From Mesomycoplasma hyopneumoniae J (GTDB taxonomy: Bacteria > Bacillota_I > Bacilli_A > Mycoplasmatales > Metamycoplasmataceae): a DNA stretch of 64,000 bases. Under the pieces are notes generated by a model. The model worked only from the letters and a program-made list of their open reading frames with translations. It was not told the DNA's origin and searched no databases. The position numbers and the translations under genes are program-made. The DNA is taken from positions 372,001 to 436,000 of the forward strand of contig NC_007295.1 of assembly GCF_000008205.1 (NCBI RefSeq), written 5' to 3'. Below are positions 1-10,691 of this stretch, one piece after another. The first letter of the stretch is position 1. Each line of letters opens with the position of its first letter.

Positions 1-1
1 A

Positions 2-367
2 GTTTTGTTAATACAAACGATTTTTTATACAAAAAATCTAACTGATTCAAAAGTAAAATTAATAGGAATTCTTAAGGCGCTTCGGGCTAAGACATGGCAG
101 ATTTTTCTTTATCATTGATTAAATATAATTATAATTTCATTTCTAATTTTAGTCATTAACTTATCAGTGTCTCTCCCGTTAATTCCAAAAATTTACATCT
201 GAATACTCGGTGAAGATGCCATATATCCTTCGATTTCACAGATAGTAATTTTAATTTTCATAATATGAATAGCAATGTTTTTTATAATTTCGTTTATTTA
301 CTTATTGATTTCATGGTTTAATTATAAAAAACCTGTTACAAAATTACTAAAATTCGATCATTTTTAA
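2..367 (+). CDS. C-terminus of FtsX/MacB-type ABC transporter permease (partial)
   Basis: The frame is open from the window edge to TAA at 365-367 when UGA is read as Trp, giving about 121 residues. It holds two long hydrophobic segments separated by a polar loop, then a basic tail. The pattern matches the last transmembrane helices of an FtsX-like permease: the segment KVKLIGILKALRAKT corresponds to KIKSIGILKSLGEKT in the complete ABC protein at 33169-35556, and the tail YKKPVTKLL corresponds to YYKKPVTELL there. It is therefore a second, plus-strand paralogue of that transporter, probably also a fused ATPase-permease, with the front part outside the window. The gene downstream (type III mod) starts 150 bases later and is probably a separate unit. 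Confidence 0.72.
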
Positions 368-516
368 CGATCATTTTTTTAAAAATATATAATTTACTAA
401 CAAATATTTTTTTTAAAATATTTGGTATTTTATTTTTTTAGTTTTATTCTGTTTAGATTCCCTTAATAGCCGGAAAATGGTAAAATATTAAAAAATAAAA
501 TTAAAAGGTCTAAAAT

Positions 517-2218
517 ATGAATCAAAATAATCTTTTAGAAAAATACAAACAACAAATCGAGGAAATTTCCTCAAAAGAGCTAAATTCAGACCAAAAAAAT
601 TTAGCAATTCAAATTTTAGAAAAATTTGAACCAAATAAACTTGAATACGTTTTTCAGTTTATTTCTCAACGAATCAAAACTGGTTTTCGTTTTGATGCAG
701 CTCCTGAATCTGATTCAGATTTAGTTGCAATTTTACAAAAAAATGAAAATTTATCTTTTGTTTTAGACAAAAGTCAATCTGAAGAAAATACTTTAATAAT
801 TGGCGAAAATTATGATGCTCTTAAAAATCTTTTAGTTCTCGAGAGAGAGAGAGAGAGAGAGAGCGGCTGGTTATGATATAATTTATATTGATCCACCTTA
901 TAATACTCAGGCTAGTTTTAATGAAGGTAATCAGGTTGCAAATGATAAAGAAAATATTTTACCTTCAAAATTTATTTATCGAGATAAATACTCGCGAAAT
1001 GGCTGGCTAAATTTATTAAATGAAAGACTAAATTTAGCCAAAAAACTTTTAAAAGAAGATGGAATAATTTTTATCTCAATTGATGATAATCAGCAAGCTT
1101 ATCTAAAAGTTTTAATGGATGAAATTTTCGGGGAAGAAAATTTTGTTGCTAATATTGTGTGAGTTAAAAAAAATAGTCCAGGTGGAAATACTAGTTTTGA
1201 TTATAAAATAACACAAAACACAGAATATATTATTACTTATGCTAAAAATTTAAACAAATGTAAGTTCAATTACCAAAAATATGATGAAAAAACTCTTAAA
1301 AAATTAGGATATACACTTAAAGATAAATATTTTGACCAAAGAGGTTATTATAAATTGACTGACCTTCATCGTACATCATCTACAGGCGCATTTCAATATA
1401 TAAAGTCTTTGGATTATCCTATTATTGCCCCTGATGGTACTAGTTTTACTTTGTATTTAAATAAGAATAATCCCGAATCAGCTTGTTATACTTGAGGGAA
1501 AGATACTTTTGTCGAAGGGGAAAAACAAGGATTTATTGAAATTGTTAAAAATTCTCGTGGCGATTGGGTTGCTAAACGTAAACAGTATCAATATGTTAAA
1601 TTTAATCCAAAAACTAAAAAAATTGAAGAAATTGTCGCTGGTGTACCGTTTAAAAATATTATTAGTGATTTTTATTCATTAAACGGTGGCCTAGAACTCA
1701 AAGAAATTTTTAATAGTAAAAATATCTTTGATTTCCCCAAACCAATTGAATTAATTAAGTATTTAATTAATATTCATCCCAATAAAAATGCAAAAATTCT
1801 TGATTTTTTTGCCGGTAGTGGAACAACCGGCCATGCAGTTTGAGAGTTGAACCGTCAGGATGGCGGAAACAGAATTTTTACTTTAGTCACAAACAATCAA
1901 AATAAAATTGCCGAAAATGTAACTTATGAAAGACTTTTTAGAATTTCAAATGGAAAAGGAACCAAAAATGAAGAATTTAATTGAAGTAAAAATAACAAAC
2001 CTTACTTGGAAAATTTAAAGGTTTTTGATATAGTTTATTATAATACTCAAATTTTTAACTCAGAAAGTGAACTTAATGATTTGGTTAATTTACTTTTAAA
2101 ACTTTTTAAAGATTTTGATATTAAAGTTGACTTAAATCATATAGATACTAAAAATACCAGGTATGTTGAACTTTTAAATCATCTTTTAGCACTAAAACCA
2201 CAAGAAAAGGATTTATAA
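517..2218 (+). CDS. mod: Type III restriction-modification DNA methyltransferase (Mod), phase-variable, OFF in this sequence
   Basis: N6-adenine (beta-class) methyltransferase of a type III RM system. ATG 517 is preceded by AAAAGG. Residues 1-115 are read in one frame; the DPPYNT motif IV follows in another frame (from base 863) and continues to TAA 2218. The junction is a (GA)11 tract at 841-863. With 11 units translation ends shortly after the tract (TAA near 903); 12 or 9 units would give one continuous protein of about 567 residues. Further motifs in the second frame are the AdoMet-binding DFFAGSGTTGHAV near the C-terminus, with a variable target-recognition stretch between. The res gene starts 5 bases after the stop, so the two form an operon. 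The tract position, early in the gene and in frame-shifting dinucleotides, is typical of phasevarion mod genes. Confidence in identity is high; whether this clone is truly OFF depends on tract-length accuracy. Confidence 0.93.
841..863 (+). repeat. (GA)11 simple sequence repeat inside mod
   Basis: Eleven GA units plus a terminal G. The upstream reading frame begins at base 517 and the DPPY-containing frame at base 863; these are joined only if the number of units is 12 (or 9, 15). Loss or gain of single units by slipped-strand mispairing would therefore switch the methyltransferase on and off. Confidence 0.97.
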
Positions 2219-2222
2219 AATT

Positions 2223-4634
2223 ATGGAATTAACGCAATCTCAATCTAAAGCGGTTGAACAATTAGTTGAAAAAACAACTTTATATCTGACTAGTAGTGAA
2301 GAAATTGAGCCAAAATTAGAAAATGATAAAAACCAAACAAATCCAGCAAAACTAAAAAATGCAATTTATTTTAAAGCGCCGACAGGATCGGGAAAAACTT
2401 TCATGATTCTAAACTATATTGATAAATTAATTGAATGAAATAAAGCGAAAGTTGGTAAAGAATTAGTTTTTGTAATTGTAACATTATCAAGTGCTGAATT
2501 ACCCAAGCAAATGGAAGAAAGTTTTAATGAATATAAAATTTTTATAAAAAATACAAATTTGAATATAGAGAGAATTGAAAGTCCTTCAAACTTGAAAAGA
2601 ACGGCAAAAGTTGATAAAAACTATGAATTTTTTGCCAAACCTGATTCAGTTTTTATTATGGGTGGCGCATCTTTTAAATCAAATTCTATTTTACGTGAAC
2701 AAGGATCAATTGAAGCATTTTTGTCTGAAATTAAACGAAAAGGGCAAATTCTTATTTATATAAGAGATGAAGCTCATATTGGTTCTGATATTAAAATTAA
2801 TTTAAAAGACAAAACTTTTGAAGAAAAAATGCAAGAAAATGCATCATTTATATTAAAAATGACAGCAACTCCAAAAACTGATTTGCCATTAGTTCATTTA
2901 TCTGAAAAAGATTTAAGTCAAGATGATATTCAACTTTTAAAAACTCAAAAACATCATAATTTTGACTTAGAAAAAGGTGAAGATTATGATGATGAAGAAA
3001 TTTTGGAAATAGCTTGTAAAAAATTTAACGAAATTAAAAAACAATATAATGATAATATTAAAGAGCCTGGTTTAGTCGGTATTAACCCTGCAATGCTAAT
3101 TCAAATTGATAATAGTAGTGAAAAAGATGCTCAAAAAGCGCAAAAATTTGATGAAAATATTGAAAAAATAATTAAAATACTCGAAAAGCATGATCTTAGT
3201 TGGGTCAAATATTTTGACCAAAATAAAAAAGAAAGTAATTTGCGCCAAAAATCTAATTTCACATTACGTGATATTTCTAGAAATATGTCTTCAGTTGATG
3301 TAATAATTTTTAAAATTGGCCCTGCAACAGGATGAAATATTCCAAGAGCATGCATGTTAGTCCAACTTAGAAATATTTCATCTTCTAATTTAAGTATTCA
3401 AACAATTGGTAGAATAAAAAGAAATCCTTGCCCTATGTATACTTTAAAAGATAATTCCATTGCTCGTAAATATTTTATTTATAGTAATGTTGACCCTGAG
3501 AGAAAAAATGTGCTTAAACTTTATTTGAAGGAAAAATATAAATATGACAAATTTATATGAGGCCAAATCCAAATTCCCGGAATGCCTGACGAAACTAGAA
3601 GTAAAATAATTAATTATAAACAATATGAAAACGAATTTGAACATAAATTTAACGATAAGAGGCAGAATCAGGTTAAAGAAATTTTTAAAAACGATTTGAG
3701 AAAATATGAAGACGACTATAAGGCCAATAAATTTATTTCTATTGATACTGAAAAATATGGTTCAGCAAGATTAATTAAATCAAAAATTTCCAACATTATT
3801 GAATTAGAATTAGCAATTATTAGACTTAAAAACAATTTAAAAAAGTATTTTACTTCCAAAATTGAAGACTTTTTTGCTAAAATAAAACAAGATTTTTTAT
3901 CAGATATAAAAACAAATAAACAAATTTTAGATTTAATTATTTTGTTAAAATACGGGCCAGAACTTGCTAAAATTTATAAAAAAACAATTAAAGACCAAGT
4001 CAAAAACGCTCAGTATAAACTTTTTGAAGAATGTTTACCTAAAGAAATTGAATTTAATAGTGCTGAAAATGATAAATTGGTGAAAACTAATGATTCTTCT
4101 TTTGCTTATAAAAAAATTGATGACAAAACACCAGAAGATAATCTTCCATTAGATTCAGAAGCAGAACTGTTTTTTGCAAAAGAATTAATAAAAATTAGTA
4201 AAGCAAAGCAAAATATTCATTTTTGAGCTAAAAACCCAGTCTATACTAAATTAGGTTTTCAATACATTAACGGAAATGAAATTGCAAAATCAAATCCTGA
4301 TTTTTTGGTTAGCAAAGATGGAAATTATTTTTATTTTGAGATCAAACATTATAAAGATTTTGATCCTGAAAAAACTCAATTATTAATAAGGGGATATAAT
4401 CAATATTTCAAAGAAAATCAAATAAATCAAAAAAATTTAACCTTAGCTGTTTGTTGAGTTGTTCCTAAATACGGAGACCTTTATTTTGCTGGATCTTCTA
4501 ATTTAGAGCAAATTCGAGATAAAATTGATTTTAATAAAAAAACAAATAGCGATATTAACGATATTAGCGATAAAGAATTTGAAGAAAAAAGAAAAAAAAT
4601 TGCCCCAATGCTTTTAACCGACATTATAAATTAA
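2223..4634 (+). CDS. res: Type III restriction enzyme subunit (Res), superfamily 2 helicase-nuclease
   Basis: 803 residues when four UGA codons are read as Trp. ATP-dependent DNA translocase and nuclease that acts with Mod. Visible motifs: Walker A KAPTGSGKT (about residue 50), Walker B/DEAH as RDEAHIG (about residue 183), motif III MTATP (about residue 217), and a C-terminal PD-(D/E)xK nuclease seen as NPDFLV followed by YFYFEIKHYK (about residues 695-715). It starts 4 bases after the mod stop, so it is translationally close-coupled. Length is somewhat short for the family (900-1000 usual), with no break visible. In the OFF state of mod the Res subunit should be harmless, since type III Res needs Mod for target recognition. 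Confidence 0.93.
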
Positions 4635-4954
4635 ATAATAAATAATCTTTCTTAAAGATCAAAAAATCTATGATTCATTCATAGGTAATTTAGTATATTA
4701 ATTTATAGTTTGTTCAATCGTTTTTATTATAGATAATAAAATTATTAATAATGTGTATTCTTGAAACTAGTGATAAAACAGAGTTTTTTTTGTAGTTTTC
4801 AAACAAAAAAACCTAAATATTTTTTATTTTTCAAATATTAATTAAAGCCATTTTCAAATTTGAAAGTAATTTGAAAATTGCTAAATTTATCCAAATTTGT
4901 GTAAAAATTTATTTTTAGCTTAATTTCTAAAAAAGGATAAAAACCTGAAATTAT

Positions 4955-4988
4955 AACTAAGTTACTATACTAACTTAGTTATTTTTAA
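4955..4988 (+). terminator. Rho-independent terminator-like hairpin
   Basis: AACTAAGTTA and TAACTTAGTT form a 10-bp stem around a CTATAC loop and are followed by a T run. It lies 320 bases after res. Bases 4635-4954 hold no gene that I can see. Confidence 0.5.
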
Positions 4989-5098
4989 ACGGTAATTTCC
5001 ACTTTGAATTTCGCCTTTTGTTTTTCTATTTTCCCTAATCGGTTAAGTAATGTAAAATTAAATTAGATTTCTATTTGAAAAATCCATAAAAATTTAAA
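4985..5098 (-). mobile_element. Remnant of an IS256-family element end, split by the IS1634-like copy
   Basis: The stretch from TTTTCCCTAATCGGTTAA to the IS boundary, continued on the far side of the IS at 7047-7066 (AAAACACAAAATTATAAACA and on), is the reverse complement of the left end of the IS256-type relic at 40847-41530. The insertion sequence 5099-7009 has landed inside it. Confidence 0.6.
5062..5098. repeat. 37-bp target site duplication, left copy
   Basis: Begins ATTAGATTTCTATTTG and is identical to 7010-7046 on the other side of the IS. An uninterrupted relative of this target is seen in inverse orientation at about 40875-40915, which confirms that the repeat arose by duplication at insertion. 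Confidence 0.85.
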
Positions 5099-7009
5099 CC
5101 CGAGTTTCCCAGTTTGATGAGATAATTTTAAAAAAGTGTCCGGTTTCCCGCGCTTTTTTAAGTTTTTTGCCAAAAGTTAATTACCTATTTTTTTACTGAT
5201 TTATTAAGATATCAAAGTAGAAATCATACCTATTTCAAATATTGGGATCACTAGGAACACCATCGCGATTTTTAAATATCATTTGCTGATCTAAAGTGTT
5301 AAATTCAACCCTTTGCCTTAATTTTTGCAACATCGTTACTAAACCAACTTCAGTTAATTGACTGTTTGCAAATAACTTGTTATCACTAATATGCTTGTTG
5401 ATTTTAAAAATTATAGTTTTTAAAATAACTAATGAGATAAAGCACAAAAATGTATGAGCTAGGATATGATCATCTATTCTTAAAAATACAGGACGAATAT
5501 TCAATAAACCTTTTAGACTTCTAAAATTAGCTTCAATATTTCACTGTTTTTGGTATTTTTCAACTATGTCTAAGACATTTAAATTTAGTATATTTGTTTC
5601 ATAGACATAGTAACCATCAAATTGTTTGTCCTTGTCAATTTTACTTTGATCTAATTCAAATTTCATATTTGAAATTTCCCTAAAATATTTAGGTTTTTTA
5701 CCAAACAATTTGTTTACTTCAATAAAACCATCTTTATTTTGTTTTTTAATAAAACTTTGGATTTGCTCTTCGCGAGCCTTGCTGTCTTTTATTGCTCTTT
5801 TTCTACTGTAAGTAATAATTCTTCTTCTAATATTTTCAGTGTATCTTTTATTTTTATAAGATGAATAAAATTCTTCTTTTTTATACTTAAAATCTGCATT
5901 TAGATCAACATAATCGCTAGGATCTAATAAATAATTTTTAAATTTTTGACTGCCTATCTTTGCACGATAAGAAATAATGAAATTATATTCTTTTGATTCA
6001 AGAAATCGAATATTTGCAGCAGTGGACATGCCACGGTCAGCAATTATTGTCATATTTTTGATATTATATTTAGATTCAATATCTAATACAAAAGGGATTA
6101 GGGTACTAGAATCGGCTGTATTTCCTTTAAAAACTTTAATATGAAAAGGAATGCCATTTTTATCGCATGCTAAAGCAATGACAATTTGATCTTCTTTGAA
6201 TTTAGCATCTTTAGAATAGCCAGGAATTCTTAATCCATTTCTTTCAAATGTCTCAAAATAGACTGTTGATGAATCAAAATAAAATTCATTGTCCCTTTTT
6301 CCAAGCTCGCTTATAACCATTTTGTTAAGACTATCTAAAAGTTGATTTTGTGATTCATAGACAAGATCTAAGAGTCTATAAAAGCTATTTTTGGAAGTAT
6401 TTATTTGATTTGAGTAATCATCCTTTTTATCAAAAGCATTAATAATGCTACCAGGATCAGTAATTCGCTTTGAAATTAAGTAGTTAAAAATTTGTTTCAT
6501 ATTTTTATGCCTACTTTTAGGAAGTGATTCAAAAATATTGTGCTTTTCTATAAGTTTTTCAATTAATTCCCCACCAATAAAAACCGAACCTTCGATTATG
6601 GCAGAATTTTTAAGAGAATCAAGTAAAGTAGTCTTGATTTTATCTTTGTCATCTAAATTTGAAAATAATTTCAATTTTTCTTTGATAATTTGAATAGCAT
6701 TTGGATTAATTTTTTCCAAAGTTTGCACATTTCCTATACTAAATCAACGTTTTGGAGCTTTCCCATAACCTTGTGTTCAGCCAACATATTTATATATTTT
6801 ATCTTTTGAAGATCCTCAAACATTAAACAAAATCAAATTATGCTTTTTCATAATTTATAATTATACCATAAAATTACTTTAAAATTGTAATTAATTGTAA
6901 TTAATAAAAATTAAGGTTTTACGGGTAAAAAACACCGATTTACGGCGATTTCTGCATATTCATATTCACTAAAAAGTGAATTTTCGCCATCAAACTGGGA
7001 AACTCAGGA
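5099..7009 (-). mobile_element. IS1634-like insertion sequence (IS4 superfamily), copy 1
   Basis: 1911 bp bounded by about 21-bp imperfect inverted repeats, left CCCGAGTTTCCCAGTTTGAT, right the reverse complement of CCTGAGTTTCCCAGTTTG with one extra A. It carries a single transposase gene on the minus strand and is flanked by a 37-bp direct repeat. Copy 2 at 24563-26472 is the same orientation and nearly identical (three residue differences in the transposase). Confidence 0.93.
5193..6851 (-). CDS. IS1634-family transposase (copy 1)
   Basis: 552 residues with several UGA Trp codons. I chose ATG 6851 rather than the internal GTG 6728 because the added N-terminus has the usual IS1634 opening of short beta strands (MKKHNLILFNVWG...). 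DDE-type catalytic core of the DUF4277/IS1634 class: EFYFDSSTVYFE gives the first acidic residue, TIIADRGMSTAANI the second, and the C-terminal NIEANFRSLKGLL the third with the YREK-like helix; the central insertion is present. No frameshift, so it is probably active. The last 14 codons run to TAA 5193 past a UGA at 5235. Confidence 0.93.
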
Positions 7010-7046
7010 TTAGATTTCTATTTGAAAAATCCATAAAAATTTAAAA
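7010..7046. repeat. 37-bp target site duplication, right copy
   Basis: Identical to 5062-5098. It is followed directly by AAAACACAAAATTATAAACA, the end of the split IS256-type relic. Confidence 0.85.
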
Positions 7047-7232
7047 CACAAAATTATAAACACTCCCAATCCAACCAGTTAATAAGCTTAATCAATGGTT
7101 TTCCTATAGTTTTAATAATATTTTTTAAAAAAATTTGATAAAAAAATAGTTGAATTTAGATTATTAATTTGATTTATATATGCTATAATTTTTTAATTTA
7201 ATTTAAACCTAAAACAATTTTTCGGGGACAAA

Positions 7233-8228
7233 ATGCATATAGATTTACATTTAAATACCAAAAATGATTACAAAAATTACTCATATTATCAAAGCTCTAA
7301 TTACTATTCAAATGGATGAAATAGAAAACCTAGCAGAAGTGAAGTTTCTGATTTTATAAACGAACTAATGAATGAGGCTAAAAAAAGTGCAAAAATATTT
7401 GATAAAGAAATGATTTTTTCAGTGTTAAGTGATCTTGAATCTAAAAATATAGAAGTTGGTTTTAATATTAACTCACAAAATACAAGTGATTTTAATAGAG
7501 TTTTTTTTAATTATTTAGAAAATAATCAAGGCTCAAGCTTTGACAAATATGTGCTTGAGTCTGATTGAGAGAATTTATCTTACTGACTTAGAACATTTGT
7601 TGAGAATGTTTTAACATACAAGTATTATTTATCGAAAATATCAAATATTATTTCTACAGTTATTGGGCTTTTGAGTGGAAGTTGGTTTATCGATAATGCT
7701 ATTAATTTTCTTTTTGGTGTAGACACTAGCGATCCTATCTATGCTTTTGGATTATCTAAAATTTTAGATAAATCCGAAATCAAAACGCCAATGGCAAAAA
7801 TTAAGGAAGCATTAAGCAAAAGTGGGTTAGACGATAAAATTGTTCAAAAATTGTCGTCTAAGTTTTCTTGGGCTAAATCAATTAATCCTGCTAAAATCGG
7901 GAATATGTTTCTGTTGTTTACATCTATTTTCACTTCAGCAGAATCTAGCCAATATCAAGATAGAAATGGTAATCTTGATTATTTTGTCCAAAAAGCAAGA
8001 AAATTAATAGATGGGAGACGTTCTATTGGTAAATTAGCGTTATTATTGAAAATGATCGATTACAAGGTATATGATGTTCCCTGATATCGTTTTTTAGAAC
8101 CAAGTGTTTGATTCTTAATTAGCGGAACCAGAAAACTTTCTTCATTAGTAGAAGAAGTCTATAAACGTTCTACTGATAAATATATAAAAGAACTTTATCA
8201 AGAATATTTAAATCCTTCATATTATTAA
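7233..8228 (+). CDS. Protein of unknown function with hydrophobic hairpins
   Basis: 331 residues through two UGA Trp codons; ATG 7233. No signal peptide: the first 45 residues are polar and Tyr/Asn/Ser rich. About residues 130-165 contain two adjacent hydrophobic stretches around a Gly-Ser turn (IISTVIGLLSGSWFIDNAINFLFG), followed by an amphipathic Lys-rich region, another hydrophobic stretch near 225-240, and a C-terminal YKRSTDKYIKELYQEY helix. I do not recognise a family. The position, upstream of a membrane-anchored nucleotidyltransferase-like gene and a two-helix membrane protein in the same direction, suggests one unit. A poorly supported alternative is a pore-forming or toxin-like protein. 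Confidence 0.7.
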
Positions 8229-8250
8229 TGTTTAATAAAAATGGTGTTTA

Positions 8251-9579
8251 ATGAATATATCTAAGCATTCAATAATTTTAAATAATTATGTTAAATTTTC
8301 AAACTCTTATTTTATTAAAAAGGGGCAAAAAGAACAGCAAATTCTTACACTTTCAATAATTTCATTCGTCTTTCTTATCATTTTTTTTATTGGGTTTGGC
8401 CTGCTTTGAGAAAAGAATATATGATGATTAGGTCCTGCAGTATTTTGGCCCTTACCCTTTGTTTGACTTTATTTTGTTTTAGGTATTTTGCTTAGAAAAA
8501 AATTTGTTGAGTATTTTGATAATAATTCCATTCTTAAATCTATAAAATTTTTAAAATTATTTTTAATAAGCCGCTTGAGTTTTGGGCTTTTGTATAAATT
8601 AAGAGATGAAAATTTTGAGAAATATTATAAAAAAGCCAAAGAATTAGCAAAAATTGACCCCTCAATTGTTTTTTATGGCTCATTCGCCGAAAGTATGACT
8701 TTTTTAAAATCTCGTGAAATTAACGATCTAGATTTTTGCTCAAGTTCTAATTTACGTTATGATTTAGGGATTAAAAAAACAACAATTCTTGATAATAAAC
8801 AAATCATTGACCCTTATATTTATAAAAAAAACGATGAATCAACGAGAAGTGAGGGACTTAGTTTTATTTTTGTACCAAGAAAATATCAAACAAATGTTGA
8901 AAATTTAACAATTACTTCATCAGTTTACCAAATTGCAAATAAAATTAATAGATTAGTATTACTTCCAAGTATGATGAATTTGAGTGAAAATTATAAAATT
9001 AAATTCAAAAATACAATAGATGATTTAAAAGAAATTTCCAAATTTAATTTGCCTTTTACAAAAGCTAAACTTTGTCAATGTTATTTTGATGCAATTTTGC
9101 AAAAAAGCCAATATATTTGTGTTTTAAATCAAGATAAAATATTAAATAATATTCAAAAAATTGATTTAAATTTATTCATTGAAAATTTCACTGAAAATGT
9201 CGAGTTAACCTTGGAAAATCCGTTCACAAACTATGGAAAACCCTTCAAAATTTCCGTTTTAGAATTGATAAAAGAATTTGAGAATGACACTAAAATTAAA
9301 AATTTACGTCTTGCATTTGATAATGATTTTCATAAATTTTTTAACGATATAATTTTGCCTGATCCTCATTATAAATCTGATTTGCCATTGCTCGAATTTA
9401 GCTCAAAACACGAGTTTAATATTTTCAAAGAAAAACTCGGAATAAGCAATTTATCATTAAATTGCTTAAGCCCAAATTTAGTATTTTCATATAAAAATGA
9501 TCATAGCATTGATATTAGGCATATTTTTGCAATTTTTATTGCTAAGAAATTTAAGGAATTAGAGGAAAATGAAAAATAA
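8251..9579 (+). CDS. Membrane-anchored nucleotidyltransferase-like protein
   Basis: 442 residues. ATG 8251 is chosen because the frame before the internal TTG 8488 encodes two clean transmembrane helices (about residues 30-50 and 58-80), missed if UGA is read as stop. After a basic linker comes FYGSFAES.TFLKSREINDLDF at about 141-162, which fits the minimal nucleotidyltransferase signature hG[GS]-x(9-14)-Dh[DE]h, with G143/S144 and D159/D161 as the metal-binding pair. The rest is helical, ending in a charged tail. AbiEii/MNT-type toxins and CCA-adding enzymes share this fold; the fusion to two membrane helices is unusual. The following gene overlaps its end by 11 bases. Function is inferred from one motif only. 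Confidence 0.72.
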
Positions 9580-9922
9580 TTATAAAAAAATTTCCTTATA
9601 TTATAAATCAACAACTCCCTTTACATACATCATTTTTCGCTGATTTATTTTAGCAATAGTGGTGGGATTAATAGCAGCAGGAATTTATTTTTGGGATAAT
9701 TATGACCGTCTTCCGGTTCCGCCATATATTTATGTTTTTATTCCACTTTGTATTTTGGTAGTGCCTTTGTTTTTACAGACATTAATAAATTCTGTTTATT
9801 TTTTTGTTAGCCCAAAAATTCTTGGTAAATTATTAGAAAAAAATTGGTTTTTATGATTAAGCACAAAATTAATGTCAAAATCTCGACTAAATAAGGCAGA
9901 AATTTTACGCTACGTTGACTAA
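9569..9922 (+). CDS. Small two-helix membrane protein
   Basis: 117 residues; ATG 9569 overlaps the stop of the nucleotidyltransferase-like gene by 11 bases, so the two are probably translationally coupled. Two hydrophobic helices (about 25-45 and 53-78) enclose a short loop WDNYDRLPVPPY, and the C-terminus is basic. The topology resembles the N-terminal domain of the preceding protein (helix, Trp-rich loop, helix, basic segment), so it may be a diverged duplicate of that anchor. Possible immunity or antitoxin partner, but nothing in the sequence proves this. Confidence 0.7.
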
Positions 9923-9964
9923 AAAAATTTTTCAATAAAAATACTTATTTACTATAAAAAAAGT

Positions 9965-9994
9965 TATATAATTATTTATGCAAATAATTATATA
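9965..9994. promoter_or_regulatory. Perfect 13-bp palindrome upstream of the adh remnant
   Basis: TATATAATTATTT and AAATAATTATATA around ATGC. It contains a TATAAT box about 45 bases before the adh start codon, with GAGG near the ATG. It could be an operator overlapping the promoter or a terminator for the upstream genes. Confidence 0.4.
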
Positions 9995-10013
9995 CGAGGT
10001 CATTAATATAAAA

Positions 10014-10201
10014 ATGAAAGCATTAGTTTACCGTGCCGATCACAGCATTGCCCTCGAAAATGTTGTCAAACCAGTTATACAAAAACCAACAGATGCAATT
10101 GTTAGAGTTACCAACAACTATTTGTGGTACAGACTTAGGAATTTTTAAAGGGAAAAATCCTGAAGTTGCCTCAGGTAGAATTTTAAGTCACGAAGGTATT
10201 C
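10014..10201 (+). pseudogene. adh: Zinc-dependent alcohol dehydrogenase, N-terminal remnant
   Basis: About 62 codons: MKALVYRADHSIALENVVKP, then a frame change at ACCAACAAC, then ICGTDLGIFKGKNP and RILSHEGI. This is the start of the medium-chain zinc alcohol dehydrogenase of mollicutes, with the catalytic zinc Cys (ICGTD) and His-Glu (HEGI, usually GHEG) visible. The frame change fits loss of two A bases. The similarity stops abruptly at base 10201, where an IS256-type end begins, so the rest of the gene was lost at that insertion. Confidence 0.75.
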
Positions 10202-10228
10202 GGAGTGTTTATAATTTTGTGTTTTTCT
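10202..10228 (+). mobile_element. Solo IS256-family terminal repeat
   Basis: GGAGTGTTTATAATTTTGTG repeats at 40848 and, in reverse, at 7066-7047. IS256-family ends have the form G..GT.C.TATAATTGTGTAAA; the match is to that style. No transposase follows it here. Confidence 0.55.
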
Positions 10229-10317
10229 TAATTAATTTATTCAGTGATCCAATTGAATTTATTGGATAAATTGATTGTCTTAATTCATATGGATAATTTA
10301 AAAAATGTCTTTGTGAA

Positions 10318-10680
10318 AATCTAAATTAGTAGAAAAAATTCAGACAATTAGTTTTTTATCTATGATTTTGATTCCACTGTCTTTGTTAATTTTTGGCATT
10401 CTATTTTTAAAAAATCTAAATAAATAACTTATATCATATAAAATTTAAGCTCTTATATGAAAAGCAATAGTTACATTTTCAAAATTAATTTAGATGCAAA
10501 ATTGGCTCATTTTTCTTGTTTTTTGCCCCGCAGAAACAAGTTAATTATTTTAGATTTTAACTTTATATTTTTTAGATTTTTTTTCTAGAAGTCTAGAAAA
10601 GTCTATAAAAAGGTTGCTTAAAATGCAAATGAGTTTTTACCACAAACTACAAATAAAAATTATTTGCCTGATTTTTTTTA
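10318..10680 (+). repeat. Dispersed repeat: IS3-type or MITE relic
   Basis: Starts CTAAATTAGTAGAAAAAATT and continues with a block shared with 18995-19260 and 43755-43960 (TTTTTGGCATTCTATTTTTA, ATATGAAAAGCAATAGTTAC). The other copies end in the start of an IS3-type orfA, so this is a worn, internally deleted element. No gene is seen between 10269 and 10692. Confidence 0.5.
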
Positions 10681-10691
10681 CTAATTTAAAC

